A stretch of 64,000 nucleotides of DNA, taken from positions 30,254,001 to 30,318,000 of the forward strand of contig CM060731.1 in NCBI GenBank assembly GCA_030704615.1, read 5' to 3'. The number at the start of each line of letters is the position of its first letter. Positions within the stretch are counted from its first letter, which is position 1. This document shows positions 1 through 10,242 of the stretch, one piece after another. The DNA comes from Takakia lepidozioides. Its lineage: Eukaryota > Streptophyta > Takakiopsida > Takakiales > Takakiaceae. The translations under genes were made by a program, and so were the position numbers. The notes beneath the pieces are model-generated. The model was not told the DNA's origin and did not search any database. It saw only the letters and a list, made by a program, of their open reading frames with translations.

Positions 1-150
1 ACCGCGTATTCGACCATATTGAAGTCCCCCACGTCGACAATACAGTTAGCTACCTGGGAGTTGCTCAAAATTCTAGCATGAATTTCCGTCCAAAATTGGA
101 TACGATCAGAGGCAGAATTGGGAGCGGAAATATTGATAAAGGCTGTTGAA
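1..150 (-). mobile_element. LINE endonuclease fragment (window edge)
   Basis: Reading the minus strand gives about 50 open codons with apurinic-endonuclease motifs of an L1-type LINE ORF2: INISAPN, then DRIQFWTEI, then GDFNMVE. The same boxes (VYAPN, GSDFNMVE) occur in the larger LINE near 43400-43560, so both belong to related families. The fragment is cut by the window edge and is not continuous in frame with the LINE tail at 150-515. Confidence 0.7.
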
Positions 151-515
151 GGAAAAAATAGACGCGGCGGACCTGTGGCTGCAGTCCTTGGGTCCGCCTC
201 TTGCTTGAATTTATTTTCTGCCTCAAGACGCAATCAGATTTAGTTTTAGACTGGTTTTAGTACCTATCTGGTAGCCAAATCCAGTAGGAGATCCGTGGGC
301 AGTCCCAGAAAGGAACAGAGGTGAGCCACAAGAGAGGCTTGAGAGATCAGAATTTCAACAGAGTTCTAAGTTTTGGATCCCTCGCTCTCTAGTGACGCCA
401 ATTCAAGTCTGCCTGCTCCCCTCCTCACCGGGGCCGTCCCATTGAGGGGGAATGGTGTTTGCAGGCCAGCAAAAGTGCACGTTGGGAAGATTGGAGCCAA
501 GTTGGAAATCTAGGA
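150..515 (-). mobile_element. LINE ORF2 C-terminal and 3' fragment
   Basis: Minus-strand sequence at about 350-515 encodes LGSNLPNVHFCW...QWDGP...DLNWRH and stops near 347-349. It matches, with the same motif order, the C-terminus of the split LINE at 8297-8370 plus 2652-2736 (LGTNFPNMRFRWQ...WDVPW, then DFNWRH). That makes it a separate copy of the same family, 5'-truncated where the GLE1-like sequence starts. 150-346 is probable LINE 3' untranslated sequence; I see no clear A tail. Confidence 0.55.
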
Positions 516-1892
516 GCAGTTTTCTCCGGCGCTTTTCTACTTTCATGTCCCAACAACCCTCTATCCCAACCCAGACTGGTCCCTTGAAGATCTGCAAAGG
601 GAGCTGGGGGTGATTGATGCCCACTACTCGGTGGCTGTGACAATACGGGGCGATCGGCCTCCCCCCTTGAATGCTAACAAAATATCATGCCGGGAATTAA
701 TACCTGCAACAAATTTTCGCAGAAAAAGTACGACCTTCAGGATGCGAGCATTTGATGCTGATTCAGACAAATATAACGATGAAGAGGAAGAAAGAGTTGT
801 GCTTCATACAACCTGTAGTGGTGGTGATTTGAATAAGGAACTTGTTACACCCCCGGAAAAATGTAATTCAAGAGCTCAACAAGAAACAGAGGCAACATGG
901 AGGCCGTTGCTCACACGCACAAATTCTGTGCGTTGTTGGAGCTGGAGCGCTTGCACTTCGTGAGGGTGCATGAGGAGGTTCAAGAAACGCGGTTGTCAAT
1001 TGAAAAGGCCTTGAAAGAAGAAGTCGTGCGGGAAGCAGCCTCACTAGCACGAGTGGAAAAAGAGACGAAAGCAAAGTTTGAGTTTGCACGGCGTTGCGAT
1101 AAACATGATCTGAGTCTGATCGCAAAGGCGCGAGATAGGCATCTATCAGCACTGCAACGTGACCGTGAGCTTTGGTCTAAGTTTGAAGCCCACCAAATCA
1201 GGAAGGAAGCAGCTAAGGAGGAGGTACGTTGCTAGGAAATTGATGCCCGTGAAGAAAATGAGAGGCACATCGAAGCTAGGGCTGAGGTAGAGGCAAAGCA
1301 GAGGGCTGATGCTGAAAAAAAGAAGGCAAAAACTGAAGCTGCACAGAGGAAGGCTCAAGCGGCCGCTGTCGCACCGAGTCACAAGTATTGAAGTTACCTT
1401 CATTCGTGTTTGCATTGTCACAAGTCATCATCAATGTTGCGTCTTAGGTACCGTATGTAATGGATGTGGTGCTTGCAAAGCTCCATGAAGTTTGTATATT
1501 CACTGTGCCTAAGGCCTACGTGTTCTCAAAGGACCAGTTTGAAAACGAGGTCATGCATACTACAAGACACTTGCTTACCGAGAAGATAATGGTAAATTGG
1601 AGAGCACTGACAAGCACTGACAAGTATGTTGCACGCATGACTGCATACATGATTTTCTACGGTGCCAAGGTACAGACTATTGCACCAAGTGGGCAAAATC
1701 CACATGGTTTGGCAGATGGATGGGCATGGTGCGCACGCCTACTCAACAACATTCCTTCATATCATGCCTCAGCCTCAGCCTTGGAAGCTTTTTTGAAGAT
1801 GGGGGGCTTCCGTCGGTACCGGGCATACCCAAAGGCATTTATGAAATTGATGCAAGTGGTGGTGTCGGACTTCATAGTAAATCTGAAAAAAT
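514..1892 (+). pseudogene. GLE1: GLE1-like mRNA export factor, broken copy
   Basis: GLE1 works at the cytoplasmic face of the nuclear pore, where with IP6 it activates the DEAD-box helicase that strips mRNPs. Three blocks are visible in the expected order. Near 560-615 an N-terminal motif reads YPNPDWSLEDLQREL. At 867-1391 lies a charged coiled coil (LSALQRDRELWSKFEAHQIR, then a KAEAE-like tract). At 1460-1890 is the C-terminal GLE1 domain (LAKLHEVCIFTVPK, YGAKVQT, NPHGLADGWAWCARLLNNIP, then ALEAFLKMGGF and DFIVNLKK). The blocks lie in different frames. The coiled coil has an in-frame TAG at 1233-1235, and the part of the domain expected between 1391 and 1460 is missing or scrambled. No start codon lies in the first block's frame. 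I read it as a decayed copy; an intron-bearing gene with errors is less likely. Confidence 0.75.
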
Positions 1893-2279
1893 ATTGTCTT
1901 TTATTTGTTGACAATATGCCAAGATCATTATACAGTTGGGCCTGGATAAATGTTACCTCCTTATTGTATGTTATATGTATTTTATTGTTCTATTCTTTCT
2001 ATTCTCTAGAGTTTAAAGAGCGACAAAGTGTTAGGAAAATCCTGCTCTCTATGGTGTGTTTATTTTTCTTCAAAGGGAAACACTTGGGAGCACAGCTCAC
2101 AAATCATATAGTGAGAGGAGAAAATAGCCTCTTTCACGGTAACCCGTAGTGCTTGTTTTTTTTCAGGTTGAAGCCGCTCTATTACCATCCAGCTATACAT
2201 TGAAATAGGAATTGCATGCAGGCTACTGTTAGGACATCCGACCTTGTAGGCTCTGTAAATTCACTGGACATTAAACAAA
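1893..2279. other. No recognisable feature
   Basis: AT-rich sequence after the GLE1 homology. The frame stays open to 2149 but codes only low-complexity hydrophobic residues, so it is probably former intron or flank. I see nothing else in it. Confidence 0.4.
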
Positions 2280-2736
2280 CTTTACTTTTACTTTTACTTT
2301 TATTTATTTATTTTTTTCAGAGAAAGGGGAACAGGGCCTTTTTAATCAAACTAAAATAAAAAGTGTCAAAACGGGTGGAAAAAATAACCACCTAGGGAGG
2401 CCGTAAAGGCTCACCGAGGGGAAACTTCCCCGTAACATAAGCGTACTAGCTAAATTAAGAAACAGAAGCAGATGTAGCAAAGAGCAGGTGTTCTAGAAGG
2501 GAGCAGCATGGAGTTCTAAGGGAGATCTGAGCTAGTAGAACTAGCATGGAGGTGATAGGAAAGGAGTTCTGTCACGCAATGAGAAAAGGTTGAATCGTAG
2601 AAAGCAAGAGAGTAAAGATTGAAGCTTGACTAGAGATCCAGCAGATGAGATCTAAAAACGCAGTTGGGTTCTAGACTTGGTAACCCGCGTCTTCTTGTGC
2701 CTCCAATTAAAGTCTCCATCCTCGCCTTCACAAGGG
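2280..2736 (-). mobile_element. LINE piece: ORF2 end, 3' UTR, A tail
   Basis: The minus strand gives a short ORF2 C-terminus (GDFNWRHKKTRVTKSRTQLR, stop at about 2652-2654). Next come about 330 bp of UTR and an A-rich tail with AAAGTA units (plus strand 2280-2320). The AGAAAGGGG...GCCC start of the UTR recurs near 60190, suggesting another truncated copy there. Confidence 0.65.
2728..2736. repeat. Degenerate 9-bp target duplication, MULE A left
   Basis: TCACAAGGG here and TACCAGGGG at 8297-8305 share 6 of 9 positions. The uninterrupted LINE copy at 428-436 reads close to TCACCGGGG. The pair fits an eroded 9-bp duplication, the size made by Mutator transposases. Confidence 0.4.
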
Positions 2737-2905
2737 GGGGGCTGCTATTTCATGAGCGGCAAGAGCATGAGCGTAAAAAAAAAAAACATGACCAGACCAT
2801 TGTAAGTCCACGGAAATAGGGTTAGGAGGCACGGAAATAGGGTCATGTGAAGTTGGAATGTGGCACCAGTGGACTTGAAATGCAACATTTTATTGCATTT
2901 ACTTG
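2737..2905 (+). repeat. MULE family 'alpha' terminal region (A copy)
   Basis: About 170 bp that is the inverted, roughly 95% identical copy of 59205-59374 in element B. It includes two direct copies of ACGGAAATAGGGT and the 3' UTR with polyadenylation signal of the gene that element B still carries. Confidence 0.8.
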
Positions 2906-3028
2906 CCGAAAATGGCTAAGTCCCAGATCTGACTGGGCCCGGAACTGGAAAAATGGCGCCGAATTTCCGATTTTGGTGCCAGTCAGATCTGGGACTTAGC
3001 CATTTTAGGCCCCGAACTAGAAAATGGC

Positions 3029-3060
<32 letters not shown>

Positions 3061-4080
3061 CGGTGCCATTTTACCAGTTCGGGGTCGAAAATGGCTAAGT
3101 CCCAGATCTAACTGGGCCCGGAACTGGAAAAATGGCGCCGAATTTCCGATTTTGGTGCCAGCCACCCTAGGGACTTAGCCATTTTCGGCCCCGAATTGGA
3201 AAAATGAAGCCATTTTTCCAGTTCGGGCCGAAAATGGCTAAGTCCCAGATCTGATAGGGCGCGGAACTGGAAAAATGGTGCCGAATTTCCAGTTGCGGTT
3301 CCAGCCATCGTAGGGACTTAGCCATTTTCGGGGCCGAAAATGGCTAAGTCCCAGATCTGACTAGGCCCCGAACTGGAAAAATGGCGCCGAATTTCCGATT
3401 TTGGGTGCCAGCCAGATCTGGGACTTAGCCGTTTTCGGCCCCGAACAGGAAAAATAGCCGGTTTTTTTTTTTTTTTTTTTTTTGACGCCATTTTTCCAGT
3501 TCGGGGCCTAAAATGGCTAAGTCCCAGATCTGACTGGGCCGCGAACTGGAAAAATGGCGCCGAATTTCCGATTCTGGGTACTAGTCAGATCTGGGACTTA
3601 GCCGTTTTCGACCCCGAACAGGAAAAATGGCGTTTTTTTTTTTTTTTTTTAAATAATTTTTCGGCGCCATTTTTCCAGTTCGAGGCCGAAAATGGCTAAG
3701 TCCACTGGGCCCAGAACTGGAAAAATGGCGCCGAATTTCCGATTTTGGGTGCCACTCCGATCTGGGACTTAGCCGTTTTCGGCCCCGAACTAAAAAAAAT
3801 GGCGTTTTTTTTTTTTGTTTTTTTTTTTTTCGGCGCCATTTTTCCATTGCGGGCCTGAAAATGGCTAAGTCCAGATCTGACTGGGCCCAGAACTGGAAAA
3901 ATGGCGCCGAATTTCCGATTTTGGGTGCCAGTCAGATCTGGGACTTAGCCGTTTTCGGCCTCGAACTGGACAAATGGCGTTTTTTTTTTTTTTTTTTTTT
4001 TTTCGGTGCCATTTTTCCATTACGGGCCCGAAAATTGCCAAGTCCCAGATCTGACTGGCACCCAAAATCGGAAATTCGGC
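2905..4080. repeat. Palindromic repeat array, block S1
   Basis: Alternating direct and inverted copies of a unit built from AAAATGGCTAAGTCCCAG, the core AAAATGGCGCCGAATTTCC and their complements, interrupted by pure T tracts of 15-30 bases. The unit GGCGCC is central to most copies. No gene is supported: the open frames here are products of the repeat. Confidence 0.85.
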
Positions 4081-4960
4081 GCCATTTTTCCAGTCATGCA
4101 GGTAATTCGAAGAGCGGATGGATGAAAGTCCGGCGCCGCTCTTCGAATACCTGCATGACTGGAAAAATGGCGCCGAATTTCCGATTTTGGGTGCCAGTCA
4201 GATCTGGGACTTAGCCGTTTTCGGCCCCGAACAAGAAAAATGGCGTTTTTTTCTTTTCTTTTTTTTGTTTCTTTTTCTTTTTCTTTTTCTTTTTCTTTTT
4301 CCGGCCGGCGCCATTTTTCCATTTCGGGGCCGAAAATGGCTAAGTCCCAGATCTGACTTGCACCAAAATCGGAAATTCGGCGCCATTTTTCCAGTCATGC
4401 AGGTAATTCGAAGAGCGGATGGATGGAAATCCGGCGCCAGATTTCCATCCGCCAGCTAGGTCGGCGCGCAAAATTTCCATCATGCAGGTAATTCGAAGAG
4501 TGGATGGATGGAAATCCGGCGCCGGATTTCCATCCGCCAGGTAGGTCGGCGCGCGAAATTTCCCTCAAGAAGGTAATTCGGAGGCGGATGGATGGAAATC
4601 CGGCGCCGGATTTCCATCCGCAAGGTTGGTCGGAGAGCGGATGGATGGAGATCCGCCGCCGAATTTCCATCCTGCAGGTAATTCGAATCCCGGATGGATG
4701 GAAATCCGGCGCCGAATTTCCATCCTGCAGGTAAGTCGAATCCCGGATGGATGGAAATCCGGCGCCGAATTTCCATCCAGCAGGTAAGTCGGATCGCTGG
4801 CGTATGGATATTCGGCGCCGAATTTCCATTCGCCGGGAATTTCGAAGCGCTGAATTACCTTCCTGCAGGTAATTCTGAGCGTGTCCGAATGATTTTTCGG
4901 ATTTTTCTTGGAATCCTTCACTGCTAGAGGCAAATCGGAACAGCCTCGGACGGAAATTCG
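4080..4960. repeat. Palindromic repeat array, block S2 (about 53-bp unit)
   Basis: Tandem units of about 52-53 bp: CCCGGATGGATGGAAATCC, GGCGCC, then GAATTTCCATCCTGCAGGTA. The core AAATTCGGCGCCGAATTT or its AAATCCGGCGCCGGATTT variant is a perfect palindrome. A larger, inverted version of this array lies in element B at 50820-52440. Confidence 0.85.
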
Positions 4961-6560
4961 GTGTCGTTTTTCCATTCTGGGAGGTTTCTGCGACTTCCTT
5001 TGAGGGGCCCCGATGGAAATTCGGCGCCGAATTTCCATCCGGGGGATAGTCTCTATCGGAGAGGTGCCGGCCTCTCCGCCGCTCTATTGGATATTCGGTG
5101 CCGAATTTCCATCCGGGGGTTGAAATATGACGGCCAGGTGCTGGCCTCTCCCCCCTCCCCGACTGCATTGGAACGGCCCCGGATGGAAATTCGGCGCCGT
5201 TTTTCCATCTGGGGAGGTTTTTACGACTTCCTTTGAGGGGGCCCCGATGGAAATTCGGCGCCGAATTTCCATCCGGGGGATGGTCTCTATCGGAGAGGTG
5301 CCGGCATCTCCGCCGCTCTGTTGGATATTCGGTGCCGAATTTCCATCCGGGGGTTGAAATATGACGGCCAGGTGCTGGCCTCTCCCCCCTCCCCGACTGC
5401 ATTGGAATGGCCCCGGATGGAAATTCGGCGCCGTTTTTCCATCTGGGGAGGTTTTTACGACTTCCTTTGAGGGGGCCCCGATGGAAATTCAGCGCCGAAT
5501 TTCCATCCGGGGGATGGTCTCTATCGGAGAGGTGCCGCCTCTCCGCCGCTCTGTTGGATATTCGGTGCCGAATTTCTGTCCGGGGGTTGAAATATGACGG
5601 CCAGGTGCTGGCCTCTCCCCCCTCCCCGACTGCATTGGAACCGCCCCGGATGGAAATTCGGCGCCGTTTTTCCATCTTGGGAGGTTTTTACGACTTCCTT
5701 TGAGGGGGGCCGGATGGAAATTCGGCGCCAAATTTCCATCCGGGGGATGGTCTCTGTCGGAGAGGTGCCGGCCTCTCCGCCGCTCTGTTGGATATTCAGT
5801 GCCGAATTTCCGTCCGGGGGTTGAAATATGACGGCCAGGTGCCGGCCTCTCCCCCCTCCCCGACTGCATTGGAACGGCCCCGGATTGAAATTCGGCGCCG
5901 TTTTTCCATCTGGGAGGTTTTTTATGTCGACCAGTTTTTCGTCCAGGGGTTGCAATGTGAGGGCCAGATGGCGGCCTTTCCCCCGAGCCGACTGCATCTG
6001 AAAGGCCTCGGATGGAAATTCGGCGCCGTTTTTCCATCTGGCGATGTTTTTATGCCGGCCAGTTTTCGGCCTGACCCCTCGACACGACTTCCTTTGGGGG
6101 GGGCCGGATAGAAATTCGGCGCCGAATCTCCATCCAAGGGATATTCACTGTCGCACACGCGCCGGCCTCTGCGCCCGAGGCGACTTCATCTGGGCTTCCC
6201 CTGTTGTATATTCGGTGCCGAATTTCCGTCCAGGGGTTGTAATGTGAGGGCCAGATGGCGGCCTTTCCCCTGAGCCGACGGCATCCGAAAGGCCTCGGAT
6301 GGAAATTCGGCGCCGTTTTTCCATCCGTGGAGGTTTTTATGTCGGCCAGTTTTCGGCCTGACCCCCCGACAGGACTTCCTTTGGGTGGATCCGAATGGAA
6401 ATTCGGCGCTGAATTTCCATCCGGGGGATGTTTTCTGTCGGACAGGTGCCGCATCTCTGCCCCAGACGACTTCATCCGTGCGGCCCCTGTTGGATTGGGT
6501 GCCGAATTTCCATTCGGGGGTAGTAATGTGACGGCACGGTGCCGGCTTCTCCCCTTCAGC
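4960..6560. repeat. Palindromic repeat array, block S3 (about 235-bp unit)
   Basis: Higher-order tandem repeat with a period of about 231-237 bp, best seen from 5010 to 5900. Each unit contains three palindromic cores of the type AAATTCGGCGCCGAATTT, separated by conserved spacers with ACGACTTCCTTTGAGG, GGAGAGGTGCCGGC and TGACGGCCAGGTGC. Later units (5900-6560) are more diverged. Open frames up to 426 codons run through the repeat on the minus strand and are not genes. Confidence 0.85.
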
Positions 6561-6821
6561 CGACATCATCCGGACGGCCCCCCACTTTTTGACTGCATAC
6601 CGTTGGCAGTTATTGCGCAAAGATCAGGGGCCGCATTCCGGAGACAAGGTTCATTAACACTCTGACTGTGGATTTTTGAGATAGTTGGCTCCCTGGATTT
6701 GGATCAGGCTTCGTCGCTCGGACAAATCGGCACCGCATTCCTTCCCATTCCCATCGCTGCATCCCCTTCTACCAGGGAGCTCCCCGCACGCCATCCTGGC
6801 AGTCTTGTGTGCACATCTCCC
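6561..6821 (+). promoter_or_regulatory. Probable transposase leader (element A)
   Basis: Unique sequence between the satellite array and the first good ATG (6822) of the transposase remnant. I see no clear TATA box. The frame is open from 6699, but codon content becomes protein-like only after 6822. Confidence 0.3.
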
Positions 6822-7905
6822 ATGGCGGAAAACCCGAGCGCTATAGTGTACTGCCCTCCTCACGAGCATAGAGCTTCATTTCCGTGCAGAGGGGACATCT
6901 GCCGGGTGATGGAGAAATATCTGTGCGTTCGATACCACCTGAAACCGAGGTCGGTTTTTTTGGAGGAGGAAAGGAAGGACTCAAACGGCCTTGTTGTCGA
7001 GAGTATTGTTGTGCTCCACGATGATTTCCGCGATGGCAGGGAATGGCGAGTTGCACCATCGGACAGCGTCATATACAGGGCTGTTGGGGACTTCATTTGC
7101 CCGGCAAATGCACCTTCTATCCTGGCGCCTTCCACGAAACAATCCGCGAATCAGAGAGTGGCTACCTCAAAGAGAGAAGTCCGCAACGAAGTAAATCCAG
7201 AGCCGAACCCATCCATGAAGACGAGCGAGAACCGAGTTGTTCACAACCTGTCCGACTCAGACGAGGTCATGGAAGTTCCGAGATCGTCCTGGAGATCAGG
7301 CAAGTCCTCAATGGACGTTAGTGGAGGAGGGAGTCATATTCCCAGCACGAGCACCGCAGTTCGATCTATTCTTGAAATTCTGCGAGGGCTTCACCTGGAG
7401 GGACACCGGTCGGAGCTGGCCGGGCTGGACTACAGCAAGTTCGCAATTAAATCGGTTACATGCCTTCCCGCCGACGTCGACGGTAATATTCTTTGAGTTC
7501 CCTCCTCGGGCGGACTACTCGAGGGCGTCCGGAATGTTGACAGATATGGATAGAAAACATGACGGTCATCCTTGGTGCATTACCAAAAACACCAGCATGA
7601 AGATGCTCGATGGTTTCCGGTGCGCTACGTTGTTTGTGCGGGCGCGTTGCGGTGTTTCTCCCCAACTTGCTTCCACTTTAAATCCAGAGGTCACAGGAAC
7701 GAAACCGATTGGATAGGCACAGCTCATCAACCATTTCGAGCTCAGGAGAAGGTTCCGAACTCCACATTTAAGTGTGCGCATTGCAAAGAACCACCACACT
7801 GCATGTCTCTGTTGTAATGCCAAGCAGTTCTATGTGTTGCACTGTTTCCCTGACCTCACCCGAGCTTGCATACACGTTGGTTCCCATTGTCACAAATTGG
7901 CGAGG
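6822..7905 (+). pseudogene. MULE transposase N-terminal remnant (element A)
   Basis: The ATG at 6822 opens a frame to 7496 (starting MAENPSAIVYCPPHEH), containing FAIKSVTCLPADVD. Homology then continues through three frame changes: VIFFEFPPRADYSR...MDRKHDGHPWC (to about 7610), RYVVCAGALRC...GHRNETDWIGT...FKCAHCKEPPHC (to 7810), and CNAKQFYVLHRFPDLTRACI (to 7905). The cysteine pairs and the NETDW-type block resemble the zinc-binding N-terminal region of a class of plant MULE transposases, which I know as a pattern and cannot check here. The last block is the same peptide with which the transposase of element B begins, so A keeps the start that B has lost. The frame stops just after it, and everything catalytic is deleted. 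Frameshifts make it non-functional. Confidence 0.65.
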
Positions 7906-7914
7906 GGAACAAAA

Positions 7915-8296
7915 ATGGCGCCGAATTACCTGTCATGAGGGGACCTATAGCCGCGGAATTCGGCACCATTTTTCGCCAGAGAGACCTATTACCGCGAAAT
8001 ACGTCGCCGTTTTTCAGGTTACGGACCCTATTACCGCGAAATTCGGCGCCATATTTGCACATGTCGCTAGGAATTGGCATGAGCGGAAGACGAAATATCA
8101 TGAGCACAACTGTCAAAACTACAATTTTCCTTCAAGGGGCCGAATAATATATTTGTTTTTCCTGACACATTGCATTAAATTAATGTTTTTATTGTTTTTT
8201 ATTTTCGAAATTTGTACTTCTGCTCATGAAAACCGATTGTCTTACTACTCCGCTCATGCTGCTCATGCCGCTCATGCTCATGAAATAGCTAACCTC
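7915..8296 (-). repeat. MULE family 'beta' terminal region (A copy)
   Basis: About 380 bp nearly identical (by eye about 98%) to the complement of 46451-46808 in element B. It includes three GGCGCC-type cores, a poly(A)-like ATAAAAAACAATAAA tract and short direct GCTCATG repeats at the extreme end. Confidence 0.85.
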
Positions 8297-8682
8297 TACC
8301 AGGGGACATCCCAGGCAGCAGGAGTGGTGACCTGCCAGCGGAACCGCATGTTGGGAAAGTTGGTTCCGAGAACGCCACTTTTACCCCAAGACTCATGAAA
8401 ACCATCGATGAGCTTCCTCCCTCGTTGTTCAGAGCATTTGGAAAGAGCTGCAATCAATATGCCCCATGTTTTCCTCCCCTCAGTGAGCAGGTCTTGATAG
8501 ATGCAGAAAAGAATGGACCTGCCCCTTGGGGGTCTTCCCTCATAAACAAATTTGTATCAAACCTTCCATAGGTTCCACATAGTTAGAGCCCTAAGACTAG
8601 CCCATACTGGGCAGATACAAAGAGTGTTGCCTGGCAACAAATTCAGAAGGAGCAAAGAGGAGTAGAAATGCAACACCGCTTG
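8297..8682 (-). mobile_element. LINE piece: ORF2 region after the zinc finger
   Basis: The minus strand reads WASLRALTMWNLWKV, one stop, then KFVYEGR and later LGTNFPNMRFRWQ...WDVPW. It continues the zinc-finger segment at 28431-29246 and leads into 2736-2652. Flanked by element A on the left and the gypsy LTR on the right. Confidence 0.65.
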
Positions 8683-9403
8683 TGTCGCGCACCTCACTTC
8701 GGTAAGCTCCCCCTCAAGTCATAGTTACTCGCTTTGATGCGCACGCCTGACTCCCAACCTGGCCGCCGGGCCAACTTGGAGCTTCGGCTGCTCACCGGGG
8801 CATAACGGTCCCCCTTTGTTCTCCCAAAGAACCCTCCACCGATTTGGAACCAGCGGGAATTCCCTTTGGTAGTTGGCAGTCCGAAACAGCTCCCCACTCT
8901 TTGGTCGCTTTCCGGCTCACTCGCTTACTCACTAGTTTTTGGTCACCAACGGGCTTGCACCGTTCTCGGGGTTACTACTCCCTATATATACTTCTGTAGC
9001 TGTGGGGTTTCACAACCAGCCATGCCATTTTATGGCGAACCACCACGAAAACCCTCGACTCCCGGTGATGAGTCGCGGTGAGTCTTGGCCCACTCACCAC
9101 GGCCCTTATGGACCGTGATGAGTCCCAAGACTCCCCACGACTCCCACCACGAGGTCTCCGCCCCCATGGTGAGTCCTATGCCACCCCACTAAGTCCCGCT
9201 AAGCTACCACCACCCTTTGTGGAGCCACCCCCACCGCAACCCGGTGTGCGGGGCTCCACCTAGTGAGCGCCTCCGCCTCCTTGAGCGCCTTGGGCACTCA
9301 AGGGTGCTTCAACCCCCCGTACCTATCGCTGCCACTGCCCCCACCACAGGGGCAGCCCCTCATGTGTCCCGACCCCCTGCCCTCAAGGCAAAGGGCCGCG
9401 ACA
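8683..9403 (-). repeat. Outer gypsy 3' LTR
   Basis: Near-identical to 27711-28430. A TATATATAC box lies at about 8992. TG...CA ends form the 7-bp terminal inverted repeat TGTCGCG/CGCGACA. Immediately to the right (3' internal end on the minus strand) is a short purine stretch. Confidence 0.92.
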
Positions 9404-10242
9404 CACACCCCTACCAACAGGGAGTCGATATCCTCATCGACTTGTCCATTTTGTAGAAACGAACATCCAAGTTGTGGCGTCCCACATCAAGGAGTTTGTT
9501 TCCGTACCATGGCGTCCCATGGTAAAGAACCAAACCCCACACTTGACTCTACTCTCCACTAGTAGTTCGGCCGACTTCCTCCAAGTCCCGGCCAAGGGTG
9601 GAGCCTCTCCAGCTCCTCCCAGTGCACTCTTCTTGGCCTCAAGGCCAAGGAACGATCCTCCCGAGGATCGAATCGCCTTACTGCAACAACATTGCTTGCG
9701 ATCGCTCATGATGCCGCTTTTGGCATCACCTTGAGCAAGGGTTCACCTGGAACCCTCTTTGACTAGGAAGATAACCTTGAACCAACCGTGCACCCCAATC
9801 ACTACAATTGGGTCCGCCTTGGAATACTGGCCTGAGGTACGGGAACACGCCGAAGTCGCACTACGACTTCGTCCCGAGGCTACACGATTATAGTACGTGA
9901 ACGGAAGCACGTAGCTTCCGCATTAGCCCGCACTACAAGGCAACCCCTCGGTAGCGCAGTTATAGTATGCGCACGCGCCAGGTGCGCACTAGCACGTGAA
10001 CTCCCAAAGAAGGCGCAAGTTTCCTTGTCCCTTGGATGGGGGTCACCCGATTTCGGCACTACGCAAACACACGATTAACCCAATTTACCTCTCCCACTTT
10101 TATAAGCTAGCACGCATTCTACACACTAGCCAACCATATCATACATCACCATTCCAAACAAAATAGGACGCACAACATTTGGAAGCCATTTCATTTATAG
10201 CACGTTTTGTACAATACAAGTTTTTGCAATCAGATTCCTAAG
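9404..10242 (-). other. Outer gypsy 3' untranslated internal region
   Basis: Sequence between the end of pol and the 3' LTR. It holds imperfect direct repeats of the type TACGACTTCGTC and GCACGTAGC... around 9830-9990. No coding frame is supported; the short plus-strand frames here have no recognisable content. Confidence 0.5.

Larger units (their letters stand above)
2737..8296 (+). mobile_element. Mutator-like element A, internally deleted
   Basis: It starts GGGGGCTGCTATTTCATGAG and ends with the complement of GAGGTTAGCTATTTCATGAG. These termini match those of element B (46451-59374) in opposite orientation, so A is a second copy of the same family. Left to right it holds the 'alpha' terminal region with a polyadenylation signal in minus orientation (TTTATT, 2889-2894), about 3.6 kb of palindromic repeats, the first exons of the transposase gene (6822-7905) and the 'beta' terminal region. 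The catalytic part of the transposase and all of the methyltransferase-like gene found in B are missing. It lies inside the LINE. Confidence 0.75.

Noticed and set aside
4395-5675. A 426-codon minus-strand open frame
   Set aside because: It runs entirely through tandem palindromic repeats. The peptide repeats with the DNA period and several other frames are equally open.
4960-6560. A CRISPR-like regular array
   Set aside because: Units are palindromic, adjacent and higher-order with conserved spacers. The context is a plant transposon and there are no cas genes.
8297-8682. A host coding fragment between MULE A and the gypsy
   Set aside because: Its frame (RALTMWNLWK, FVYEGR) continues the LINE ORF2 and matches the separate LINE tail at 347-515.
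9830-9990. A second set of terminal repeats near the outer gypsy 3' end
   Set aside because: The short GCACGTAGC-like inverted words are only imperfect repeats within the gypsy 3' untranslated region, without duplications.
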